Of a stretch of 64,000 bases of DNA, positions 1 through 11,224 are shown in pieces. Under the pieces are notes generated by a model. The model was not told the origin of the DNA. It was given only the letters and a program-made list of their open reading frames with translations, and searched no databases. The position numbers and the translations under genes were made by a program. The first letter of the stretch is position 1. Each line of letters starts with the position of its first letter. The stretch comes from Muricea muricata (taxonomy: Eukaryota > Cnidaria > Anthozoa > Malacalcyonacea > Plexauridae). The stretch is taken from positions 26,278,282-26,342,281 of the forward strand of contig OY979718.1 of NCBI GenBank assembly GCA_963855995.1, given 5' to 3'.

Positions 1-1075
1 CTACGGCAGGCGCAGTAAATATTTCGAGCACTAAAAAACATCTGAACACGGTGTAAACATGTTTGGCACATAATTCTAAATATAGTTTTCCAGATAATTT
101 CAAATTTCATTTTTATATCGCTTTAACTATCATTGTGCACGCGAAGCTAATGTCTATCATAACTTTAGTTTCTATAAATACATTCACCGTACAATTGTTA
201 ATATTTTCGCTATTATCTAATGGAAATATTTCTTGTTTTCCAAATAGGCAATGAAGAATCAAACTGGAGATCAAACAACAAGTCCAGGTCTACATGCAAG
301 CTTTAGAAATGTAAGTTTACAGCAGAACTATTTGTTGCCAAAAGTAAATGATGATTCTAAGCGATTTAAATCTCACGATTCTCAGGAAAACTTCCCTTCC
401 TTTGAAATGACTGCGGAGGGAGAAGTATGACTAAATTTACGTGCAATTATCAGTCTCTTGAACTCTCTTCCTATCGTTTTTGTCAGCCCGGTTGACATAT
501 TTTGCCAGGAATGTACCGACAATTAATGGTCAACTTTGATTGAAAAAGTATGCTTTAGTTTATAGATTTCTACTTTTCAATAGTCTTTTTGGAAAAAGAG
601 AAATAGCTTAGGTGATAGATGGTATTAAACTGTTTACGTTTTCTGATTACCCAGACACGGAGGTTTTGGCTGAAGATATCGTTCCAGTGTTATAGAGTTC
701 AGAATATGCAAGATGATTATTTATTTGATAATACCAATAGGAAAATACTGGAACGATAACTCCATGTAAAAGCTCCGTGTTCGAGTGAGCAACGACATTA
801 AACAAACGTGAACAGTTTTAATAACATCTTCTCAAGCTATTTTTCTGTATTGAAAAGTATTAGTCGATAAACTAAAACATACTTTTTAATCAAAGTAAAA
901 CATTAAATATCGGCAAATTCCTTAAGGACTCAATCTCTTTTTCTCGGGTGCACGCCCCTCCCCCCCCCCCCCCCCCCCAAGGCAATGTCCTGTTTGGATT
1001 TGGAACCTTTAACTGTAAATGATTGAATCTTAACAAAACGTTTAGACGTATCTTAACGAAAACTACCGTGAAATT
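1..1075. other. Non-coding stretch with poly-C run
   Basis: No convincing gene is seen. A run of C bases lies at about 961-978. A short inverted similarity surrounds 650-790: text resembling 'cacggag' and 'cgttccagt' recurs in reverse orientation, suggesting a small hairpin MITE at roughly 640-790. The only exon-like object is at 248-310 and is listed separately. Confidence 0.4.
248..310 (+). other. Candidate 63-nt internal exon
   Basis: A pyrimidine-rich acceptor (ttttccaaatag) precedes 21 open codons, which end at a good donor (AAAT then gtaagt). Both ends are phase 0. The product would be a hydrophilic 21-residue segment with no recognisable domain. Related acceptor/donor-bounded stretches at 1212-1370 and 3160-3305 end in the same AAAT/gtaagtt context but are not open in the same frame. 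This may be an exon of an unseen gene to the left or a chance pairing of splice sites. Confidence 0.2.
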
Positions 1076-2100
1076 TTGCCTCACTGCATCACACTTTCAA
1101 ACTATTTTAAATACAGAAAAACGTTTCCTTTTTTATATGAATTTTACAATAAATCAGTTTATAAATCATTCCTAATGATTATCCAATTATTTTGTTCTTT
1201 GATTTCAAAAGGTGATGATGTGAGACGAAACGCAAGAAAAGACCAGAATGAACGATCCTGGATGACAATGACCCACAAATGAGAATAAATGGTGCACAAT
1301 AGAGTAACAAATCCACAAAAATGAGAAAGCACGCCAGACGTTACTGAAACGACAGTGGGATTATGCAAATGTAAGTTAGTAAAAAACAAGATACATGTCA
1401 TTTAGAAATCAACGAGGATTTAGGTAAATTGTTTTGTTTCTCCTCGAACAAATTTATTGTTTCTCGTTTTGAACAAAAAAAGCAACAAACTGAGCAAAAA
1501 AATAAGGTTGAACTTACACTAAAAATCAATAATTTTCAAGGATAAAAATCACATTAAATATTTTTTGAAATAAGACTGTGAAAGTCTTGCAAACAATTCC
1601 TTACCACCAGCAAATTTACACAATGCATGTCACTTGGATTGAATATTTCACAAAATTAGTTTCAAGTATATAATAATGCTACGCCGCAGTTACATTCCAA
1701 AAATTGGTCAAGTTGACTATGCTATTAACATAATTTCCACAACGATGAAATAAAATTTAATATTTTATTCTAATTCCCAGGGGAATATACTATTTCTCTG
1801 TTGGTTTGTTAATTTGATTCATATACATTCATTAGAACCAGTGAGATTTGCATTTTAATAAATCCCCATGGGAATACAGCTTGTTCTGTTTTCACGGAGA
1901 CTTCACTTTACAATGAGAATGCTCCTTGATTATAAATATGATAAATGTCTGCTGCTTTCGGTTTTGTATTGGTAAGCAGGAACAATGGAACAATTAAGCC
2001 ATTGTTTGCGTGCACTAAAGCCAACTACGGAAGGGGTTTGAGAGCAGCTGGAGATGCAGCGTTAAATGATATGAGAATTGCGGTAAATTGTACTATATGT
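1076..2100. repeat. Diverged segmental duplication, copy 1
   Basis: This stretch and 2975-4140 are two diverged copies of one roughly 1-kb sequence. Shared landmarks in the same order are 'cagaatgaacgatcctgga' (about 1249 and 3195), 'gtaagttagta' (about 1371 and 3306), 'ccatgggaatacagctt' (about 1866 and 3889) and 'ggtaagcaggaacaatgga' (about 1970 and 4012). The offset of about 1.9 kb includes the 818-bp element at 2112-2929, inserted just after copy 1. Each copy holds a small ORF ending in a similar peptide (QNERSW...THK) with a stop at the matching place, but no domain is recognised. Confidence 0.65.
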
Positions 2101-2111
2101 TAGGGGAATGT

Positions 2112-2929
2112 ACAGCCTCGTCCCCGACGCATTGATGTTCTATAGCGGATACACATACGAGGGAGATAATGACAAAATTGTCGGGGAAGCGCCTGGTAGA
2201 AACCGTATTCAAGATGGCAGATTTGCAAATATGCTAATATCAACCTTTACGAAGATATCAACTCAGTGCTTGTCATGGTGATCACTGGCTTAGAAAGGCC
2301 AGTACTCCAGACCTTTGGACATGAAAAAAGGATGTTCTTAACGATAGTTGTGTAGAAAAAATGACGTTTTTCGAGCACAATGACATCGCCGCATTGACCC
2401 TTCGATCCTCATCCTCAGAGCTGTCACTAAAGTCAATCAAATACCGCCAAAAATTACACCCCTTCCCCAATATTTTCAACATTTTTACGAGTAAACAAAA
2501 AAATATATAAAACAATGTCCCAATTATGTACAATGATCGAGGAAAATAAGGACAATAATTAGAAATATTTATTTAATTTGCCATGCAATCAATCTGGACC
2601 GGCAACACGCAAAGATAATGTTTATAAATCTATTTAAATATTTATAAGAAGAAATTTACATTAATTTTCCTTCTGTAGTTAAATTTTTCAAAGAACCCTC
2701 GCTATTTTCCAGTTCTAACAAAAATTAGATCGTTTCCAGGCCAGCAATTTGAAAATAATACGTCCGCTCCACTTTTGACGCTGCGCTCCAGTTTTTGATA
2801 CGGTTTCTGCCAGCTGCTTCCCAACGCACATATGCATATCAAATGTCGCGCGCGCATGACTCGCGCACGCACCACGCACTGCCCCAGAATTAACATCACA
2901 AGAACATCAAAGCTCCGGGGACGAGGCTA
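2112..2929. mobile_element. Non-autonomous DNA transposon with 8-bp TSD
   Basis: The element is bounded by short inverted termini (left CAGCCTCGTCCCCG, right CGGGGACGAGGCTA) and flanked by perfect 8-bp direct repeats GGGAATGT at 2104-2111 and 2930-2937. An 8-bp target duplication fits the hAT superfamily, among others. No transposase reading frame is seen, so it would need help in trans. A matching terminal sequence (gcagcctcgtccccaggcgc) occurs alone near 63290, suggesting a family. Confidence 0.75.
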
Positions 2930-2974
2930 GGGAATGTGCTAGATATAGGGAATTGCTTGTTGTCCACATAGTTT

Positions 2975-4140
2975 CGAAATGGAACTAAGTTATCGCCAAA
3001 TTTTGCCTGGTATTAACATCATCAAAATTAGTCAAATGTTGAAACTATACTTTACATACTTCAAAACGTTTCTTTTTTGTATATTTTTCACAATAAAATC
3101 GTTTATAAATTCTTCTAATCGTTATCTAATTATACAACGTCCCTCTTTCATTTCAAAAGGTAATGAAATGCAAAGAAACGCGAGAACAAAAGTCCAGAAT
3201 GAACGATCCTGGACGCCATGGACCCACAAATAAGAATAACAATTCACAAGAATAAAGCAAGCTAGACATTCCTAATGAAATGGCAGTATTGGAAATTATA
3301 GAAATGTAAGTTAGTAGAAAACAAGATACTTACTTTTTTACATCAAAGAGGATTTAAGCAAATTTTATTCATTTAAGTAAAACATTGTTTCTCGTTGTGA
3401 AAAGAGAAAAGGCGACAAATTGTGTCAAAAAATCACGATTAAATCAATACTTTTCAAAAAATAAAACCACATGGAATATAAGGGTTTGGCGGTCTTTCAA
3501 AAAATGGCGCAGTGTTTCGATTATTGGGTTGAAAATATGATTAATGTTATGTTAACAACATTTTTGAAAGAAACAATACCTTAACGCGTGGAAATTTTGC
3601 CCATACCATGGATATATTCTAAAAACAAAACAAAACAAAATAATGCATATATATACATATGTTAGATTGAAAATTTCACTAAATCAGTTAAAAAACAACA
3701 CTAAGTTGTAGCAACATTTTAAACATTGGTTAAGTCGAAGTTTATATAACTATATTTCTATTAAAATAACGATGAAATAAGTCTTAAAATATTCCTAGGG
3801 AACATAGTATTTCTTTGTTAATTAGATTCATACAAGCATAAAAATCAGCAGGATTTGAATCGTTAATTTTTATCCTATTTCAAATTCCCATGGGAATACA
3901 GCTTACTTTATTTTCATGGCAATATGTCAATTCATGTGGTGACTTGACTTATAATGAAAATCCTCTTTGATATGAATATGTTAAGTATCTTGGTGCTTTC
4001 GGGTTAGTTTTGGTAAGCAGGAACAATGGAACAATTAGGTCATTGTTTGTGTGCACTAAAGCCAATTACGGAAGTGGTTTGAGAGCAGCTGCAAGGTACC
4101 ATGCAAATGAAGGCGCTTCAGTTAAATAAATAAGAGAATT
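2975..4140. repeat. Diverged segmental duplication, copy 2
   Basis: Second copy of the sequence described at 1076-2100, in the same orientation, with numerous substitutions and small indels. The short ORF at about 2979-3233 ends in QNERSWTPWTHK, matching QNERSWMTMTHK in copy 1. This could be a repeated terminal exon or simply part of an unidentified repeat. Confidence 0.65.
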
Positions 4141-5464
4141 GCGGTAAAGTTCTAAAACATTTCGACCCATTTCAACTTTATATAAAGTAACTCCTGTTCT
4201 AGCTACAGCATAGTCAATCCAGACATGATCTGGAAACCCGGCGAACTTCAAAGCGTTTATAATGAGCTATCATTTTATGTTGAGCTGGCTTCACCGTGCA
4301 CAAATCTTTTGAAATTTTGCTTATTAATATTTCAATAGTACGGTTGAATGCTGCGGCGAGGCAACGCTATTGGACGATTGCTTCATTATACCAAAAATTC
4401 ATTGTCTTCACCGTGCACAAGTCTGCATAAACACGAACAAAAAGATAAAACAAAGACGCTGGCCGAGTTTCCAGACCATATCTAGATTGACTTTGGCTAC
4501 AGAGATCTTAAATTGCTAGATGAATCTCAAATGAAAAAAATTAAGTTGCGTTTATGCATTCTCATGTTTATTTGACCCATCCATAGACTTTGGTAAGTAT
4601 TAGGTTTATATTTACTTCGGAGCAGTTAACACAACGAAAAGCCCATGCCCTTTCAGTTAAGGTTTTACGTTTGAATACTCAATCAAATACTCAGTCTAAG
4701 TGGGTTTAAGTAGCTAGAGATAACGTAATTTATTTTTTTATTTTCTTTTTTGTTTATAACGTAATTTGTTAGCTAAATGTATGGAATGCGAGGGTGTGCG
4801 CCGCGTGTAAGTTGCATGGGGTTAGGCTTATTAAAGGAATTAAAATTTTTAAATGTACTTTTATGCCAAAAACAACACAGCTAATTTTTGAGCAATTATT
4901 ATTATTCCAACTAAAATTATTACTATTAGAAGATGTCGTGATAGGAATTTTTAAACAAAATTGTCGGTTAAGTTTTATATATTTTGGAATTTGTAAATTT
5001 CAAGTATGAAGACGAATAGGAAGCTTACCTGTTTGTATATAGCACCTTCGATCATTTCATTTTACGCTTGGCCTAAAATGTTCGAACAGAGAACACTTAC
5101 AAAGATAATTATCGAAATTTTAATTCTTCTAATTTTTAAATTTGGGTGGCAGTTGGGGGTGGTGGTGGTGCATGCGGGTTTATCAGCTGTGAGTGACTGT
5201 GCGATGGTGAGGAAAGTGAAGGTAACGAATGGAATGCAGGAGCTTAGGACCGAGGAAGACAGCTTAGAACTGAGGCAGGTAGGCAGTCGGTAGGATTAGC
5301 GGGGGGCACTCGTCATTTTGGCTTTGGGAATCAAATTTGCATGCTAAGTACTTAGGTCACTAATATTTGTATTTTAATTTGCTAGGTATGCGCAGCTGCT
5401 CTCTGGAGAAGATCAATCAGGCAACTTGCGCATCAGCATTTGCACGATTGGTCTTCTTTGCCCC
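4141..5464. other. Non-coding stretch
   Basis: Only short low-complexity ORFs are present. 'cttcaccgtgcacaa' recurs at about 4288 and 4409. A purine-rich GT segment at 5140-5300 gives an ORF without family resemblance. No gene is supported. Confidence 0.4.
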
Positions 5465-5590
5465 GCTACCCCGGCCAGCTCTCCGAGTGCTACTTCCACT
5501 GTAATTAAGTAAAAGTACTTATACTATATATGTATAAGTACTTCTACCTAAGTGGAAGTAGCACTTGGGGAGTTGGTCGGGGTAGGGGGA
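5465..5590. repeat. Hairpin MITE (palindrome)
   Basis: The left arm (ccccgctaccccggccagct, then gtgctacttccact and aagtacttatac) is followed, after a tatatat centre, by its near-exact reverse complement ending in ggtcggggtaggggg. The whole stretch would fold into one long stem. There is no coding content. It is best read as a foldback MITE. Confidence 0.7.
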
Positions 5591-7399
5591 TTTTTTTTAT
5601 TCAATTTCTCAATTCCCATGGGAATTGGATTTTTAATTAAATGGGGGCACATATAAATTTTGTAAACAATTTATTGAAAAGAATTTGTAAAGATTACAAT
5701 TTGAATAACAATAAAAAAGATCATCACACCACATTTTATGCATATTTAAATACAATAAAAGATAACAGAACATGACAGAAAGAGAACAATTGTCATTGCG
5801 ATTAATACAAGTGAATAGACACAAGTTAAAACGCAATGTTACAAAAACTTGGTCTTTTGAAGATAAATGTTTATACTTCAAGAAATAATTATGAAACAAC
5901 GGGGAAATTGACAGAGAATCTTACAACATAAAACACCAATAGTTGTTTCACAATTACAAAGAAAATATATGGCTCATCATGCAAGCAATTTATTTTGTTG
6001 AACTGACGTTTTTAACAGAAGTTTTTTAAATTTCCTCTGGCAAGTGCACGGTAGCATCATACAAGTCCAAATAGAAAAAATTTCAGAGTTACTTGAGCAA
6101 TGCAAGTGTCAGAGTTAAAGGGCGCATGACTAATAAAAAATACTCGCATTTTTGCGATTACATTTTTACGACGAAATTGAAAAAAGGGTAGAAATTTCGA
6201 TTTTTGAAGCCATATATTTTCTAATTGTATTTTTAACCTGACAATGTTGAATTAAAATTGGTTTCAATGGTGTGTTAAACTAACAGTGATATTGTGTAGA
6301 GCACAACTTTCTTTCAAAAACAAGACTCTTTTGGAATCCCCATTGGATAAAAATTTACCTTGACTTTGTTACAAGTTCAAAAATGTAGACCAGTTTTAAT
6401 GTATTAAAAATGTGTTTAAAATCATTATGACCTTTAATGAAAACACTTTGTTTCAGTTTATCAAATTGGAGTTTTAGTGTTGAACGAAACATAGGCAAAA
6501 CAACAAAGCATATAAGATTGTTCTTTCGTGTTAATGTTTGCCAAAGCATCATTGTCAGGTTAAAAACAAATCTCTTTTACGCTAGCATAAACTAATCTTC
6601 TCTTGAAAGACCATGTTCAATAGCCATGTAAACCTGTTTTCTTATATCATTATTACTATGCTAGTGTTACAAAGTGGAACTATTTAAAGTGTACACTTGA
6701 ACAGAAGCAAAGAGAATGCAGGAGATAAAACAACAACTTCTTTCAATTACAAAAAAACCCAATAAATTCACCACAACCAGACAATATGAAATGTTCAAGA
6801 AAGATCTTTTGAAGATTGAATTTTAAAATTCTTGTAAACAAAAATGCTATGAAGTCAAGTCTGGAAATAATTTAATTATTTTATTCCATCTACTGCCAGT
6901 TGACGTGTGTATCATATAAACACTTACTGCATCTTGAGTATCAATGCAAAACGTTTAAAATATAAAAGTACTTTCTCATGGTTGGGCTTCTGTGCCGACT
7001 GCTCATCAGTGTACATGTGACGTCACTGTTAGTTTGTTATTTGCTCACATGTTGTGATAAAGAGGGCTTAAAAATTTTTGAAATGTGGTTGGCCGAGCTT
7101 GGGGCAGGCAGCTGAGTGACTGACAATTAGGTCTCTTTAGGCCATTCCTCACTTGCCCACATTTCACTGCACAAATTTTCTTAAATTAGGTTATCAAAAC
7201 AAAAAAATGTAGTCACCCCAAAGGACATTAGTGTAAGCTAAAGAATCTCGTCGTCTAGTTGTGGTTTTCTTCCTTATGTGCAGTAAATAGTTTTTCACTG
7301 TTACAATTTCACACTTCCTACTAAATCACCTACGTTCTACTGCTTCAGTTCATCTCAATTTCAAACAAGTTCCACTTTGCAATGTAAGTCTATCAGTCC
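5591..7399. other. Non-coding stretch
   Basis: AT-rich sequence with short ORFs in both directions, none with domain-like features. No repeats were recognised by eye. It may be intergenic or intronic. Confidence 0.4.
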
Positions 7400-9115
7400 A
7401 TCTTAAATTGCATATGTCATAATCACCATTTTTTTTCAAAAATTCACCGTGACGAGACGATTCGAATGAAATATACCATTCTTCGAACAGATAAATACTT
7501 CCAGAGATATTTGGGTTCAAAGTTGAGTTTTTGAAATCATGGCCGGGAGAAAAGAGGCTGGGTCGAATTAGCTCTGTGACGTCATACCGGGAACACGTCT
7601 CAATACCACATATAAAAACAATACAAAAATATAGTCATGTTCGAGGCGAAAAATAGCCAAAAATAATTACTTTTGGGGGATATTTGTTTGTATATGAACT
7701 TGTACATTCAAGGCGACTGAAAACCCATCATTGTACCTTGGAAACTGAAGAAAATAGCTCAAATTGAGAGATTTGAGTCAAATGCAACGTTAGCATTAAG
7801 TCAGGCGTCATGTGTCGGATAACGCGTCTGTTTACAAAGGAAATTCTTCGCTTTGAAGCTGTAAAAGCACATTGGACAAGGTGATATACAGGCATGAATA
7901 CACAGAACACAAGGATATTAAATCGCTAGCTGAGTAGGCGCATGAAAAAGTTAAATGGCGCAAGTATCATAACAATGTTGACTGTGCTTATGTTAATGAC
8001 CACCAATATTTGGGATATATACTTCTGCTAATCGTGTAAACGTTGTCTGGTTAAAATATTCATTTCTCACAAGCTTTTGACTGGCATGCAGTCTGCAGTC
8101 TTCGATGGGTAAATTAAATTCGAATGCTTGCAACAATGAATCTTTATGTGTTTTATACATTGGATATATTATTTATCACTGTATCTCTCTCTACATATAG
8201 CAAATTTCGAGAGTAGAGTAAATGTCAGCATTTGGATGAGCTTTTTATTTTCCTGTATCACATGCATCATTGTGCAGCTGCTTAATCTAACTGTAGTGTT
8301 TCTCAATATTTTTTACGTTTAGATTTAGGTTTATCACTATATTCGTAAATAAGGTGGTTGTAGAAGCCTAATATGGCCCTACAGTATACTTTTCAATCTC
8401 TCTCTATACCTCACTATTCAGCATCCAATGTGGCAATTTGATAAAGCTTTGCGTCTAGATTTATATGGGCAAGATGATGTGTGTACAAATACTGCAAACA
8501 ACATAAGTATGGTCTTTACAGTAACTACACCAACGAAGAAAACACGAGTGCCTGCGACTTTTTCACCCGTTTACTCAGCTAGAGATTCAATATCCTTGTG
8601 TTCTGTGTATTCATGCCTGTATATCACCTTGTCCGGTGCTTTTACAGCTTCAAGGCGAAGAATTCCTTTGTAAACAGACGCATTATGTGACACACGACGC
8701 CTGACTCAATGTCAGCGTTGCATTTGATTCAATTCTCTAAATTTCAGCTGTTTCCTTCAGTTTCCAAGATACAATGATGAGTTTTCAGTCGCCTTGAATG
8801 TACAAGTTCATATACAAACAAATATCCCCCAAAAGTAATTATTTTTGGCTATTTTTTGCTTTGCATATGACAATATTTTTGTATTGTTTTTATATGCAGT
8901 ATTGAGACGTGTTCCCGGTATGACGTCACAGAGCTAATTCGACCCAGCCTCTTTTCTCCCGGCCATTAATTTCAAAAACCCAATTTTTGGCGTGTTTGAA
9001 GCCGAATATCTCTGGAAGTATTTATCCGTTCGAAGAATGGTATACAGCATTCGAATCGTGTTGTTATGGCGGGTTTTTGGAAAAAGAATAGCGATTATGT
9101 CATATGCACTTTAAA
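7400..9115. mobile_element. Long-TIR foldback element
   Basis: The left arm (about 7400-7938) and right arm (about 8573-9115) are reverse complements over about 540 bp with modest divergence. Landmarks include 'gagctaattcgacccagcct' at the right matching its complement at the left, and 'gaatacacagaacacaagga' at the left matching its complement at the right. The 630-bp centre has no transposase-like ORF. Arms much longer than typical TIRs suggest a foldback-type or deleted DNA transposon. Exact ends and any target duplication were not resolved. Confidence 0.75.
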
Positions 9116-10372
9116 TTTAAAAAGTTTGTTAAAAAAACACAATGTTCTTTTCAAGATAAAGTGCTACAAACAACTTTTTTCAGTATCAAAGACTGAATAA
9201 AACAGAATTCACATTTAAAATATGTTTTTTTAACCATGCAAATACAATTTTGTGGAACACACCTCATCACTACTTGGCTTTTTCGAAGATCAAAATGCTT
9301 CAAACACATAAGACTTTTCCTGATAAATGGTTGCACGAAATAATAATCAAATTGGGTGGGTACGAGACAGTAAATTTTCCAAAGTTATACTGTTGCAATT
9401 GTTGTAGAATGATGTTGCACTAACATTCAACATTGTCTCTTTTGTAACAATAACTATATTTTGTGACAAATAGCAAAAACACAGCCACTTATTATGGAAA
9501 ATCATACAGAGTATTAAAAGCATTTCAATTTAAAATAAAATATCAAAATATTGAAACCTTCTGTGCACTTTTCATCAAGAGCAATCACTTTTCATGATCA
9601 ATCAGCATTCACTCATTTGAATTGGTTATTTAAGTACTCTTGGAACTTTCAACACATGTCTAAAAAGGATTTAAAATATAAAACAAGTAAGCAACTTAAA
9701 AGTTGATTGGACATGTTTTGATTTCATCTCATACGAGGGATATTGGAATAAGAAGACCCCCAGAAGGGTTGTATGACATGCCATCCAACCAACTCTTTGA
9801 CAACAACACACAATAATGATTACTAGCAATGTGGTAACAATGACAAAATGTGCTTATTACAGAATTATACATATTATTATTTTCAGTTCATTCACAATCA
9901 TTTTAACTTCAGTTTTATCCAGTTTCTTATTAAATGTAATAATTTCTTTACTAATTATTTAGCATGAAAAGTAGGTGCGAAAAAGTCAAGCTATTGTTGG
10001 GTGCTAAAAACATATTGATTCTCTAGAACTTAGTCCAGGTTTGCATTATCTAAGAACAGTTTACACTGGCCATTTAACCTCTTGGAAACCGGTAAACTTT
10101 AAAAATTAGTTTTATCCATTTTTACCCACTTTAACTCAGCGACTTGGTCCTGTACAGACTCAACTGATATGGGTTGACTACATACTGTATGTAGTTGCCA
10201 CTAAATGTTTAGAAACATCTTGGAAGTTAGAATTCCAACTACAGCCAAAGACACACAAGTTGAAACAAGTCTGCTTCCATCTGGAAAAAAGTTGTGACAA
10301 CAACATCAGGAACTTGCAACAGCTCGTTGACAACAAGACTGCTGCAAGTTGTATTAACAAGTTGTTGTAACC
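9116..10372. other. Non-coding stretch
   Basis: No gene or clear repeat is seen. A CAAC/GTTG-rich segment near 10180-10370 yields overlapping minus-strand ORFs with low-complexity composition. Confidence 0.4.
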
Positions 10373-10636
10373 ATTGACATATATACAACTGGACTGCCAG
10401 CTCGGCCTCGAAAAATGTTTTCAAAGATGGCGGAAATATAAGAGTGTTTGCTCATGAAGTTGACTGCTGACGAGTATCTTTGTATCATTTAAGAGCCAGC
10501 AATTTTCATACAATCACTCTCATATTCGTCAGGGATTCATCAGTATCCATCATCAGCCTTTATGATTCAATTAATAATGCAAAATTCAAACGAAAATATT
10601 CCGGGCAGGCAGTCCGGATGTATTTATGTCAATTGA
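10373..10636. mobile_element. MITE, copy 1 (TIR ATTGACATATATAC)
   Basis: The ends are inverted (left ATTGACATATATACAACTGG, right CCGGATGTATTTATGTCAAT). The interior, including 'gagtgtttgctcatgaagtt', 'atttaagagccagcaa' and 'cactctcatattcgtcag', is shared with a copy at 40213-40474, which fixes the element limits independently. About 264 bp and non-coding. Confidence 0.75.
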
Positions 10637-11224
10637 TGTACCAAGTCAAATTAATTGATGCACCATTCGTACGAATTTCTTATAGTCTTGAACCATCGAC
10701 TCACTAAATATTTTTTACCGTTGGCCTGGAGAACTTTGTCATTCGTCGCTTAGTAACAGCACTTTAAATTTTCCCGCGTTTATTAAAAAGCTCAAATACA
10801 ACTACAACTGACATCCTGTATTTTGCAATCCTACTGTTAAACACTCTCCTTTGCACTATCCGCGAACTACGTCAACCACAAAACATCGTCGTAAGGAAAC
10901 TTTTTAAATTTATTGTTTGGCACCCTTGCTATTTTGAATATAACGCAACTTGACCCTTCCTTGACCTTTGTCTGGCGTGTAGTTTATAATGATCATCACC
11001 TCGCGCAACTTATTGGTTATATTAAATATATACCTCTACCTGTCTAGCTTAAGCAGAGATGCATCCCATGCCACACCACAATCTATAGACTATAGAACTT
11101 TGTATGCATCCCAATTAATGTCAAATCCTAGAAAGAGTACTCTCATCTCCATAATCCTCGTCGCCCTACAGGACATAAGCCGCCGTCATCAAATTTGAAA
11201 CTAATCCGTGGACTTCACATCGCA
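10637..11224 (+). other. Possible 5' region of the LINE
   Basis: No ORF of interest. The sequence leads directly into the first recognisable LINE reading frame at 11225 and may include the element's 5' UTR. The 5' end of the element was not located. Confidence 0.3.
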
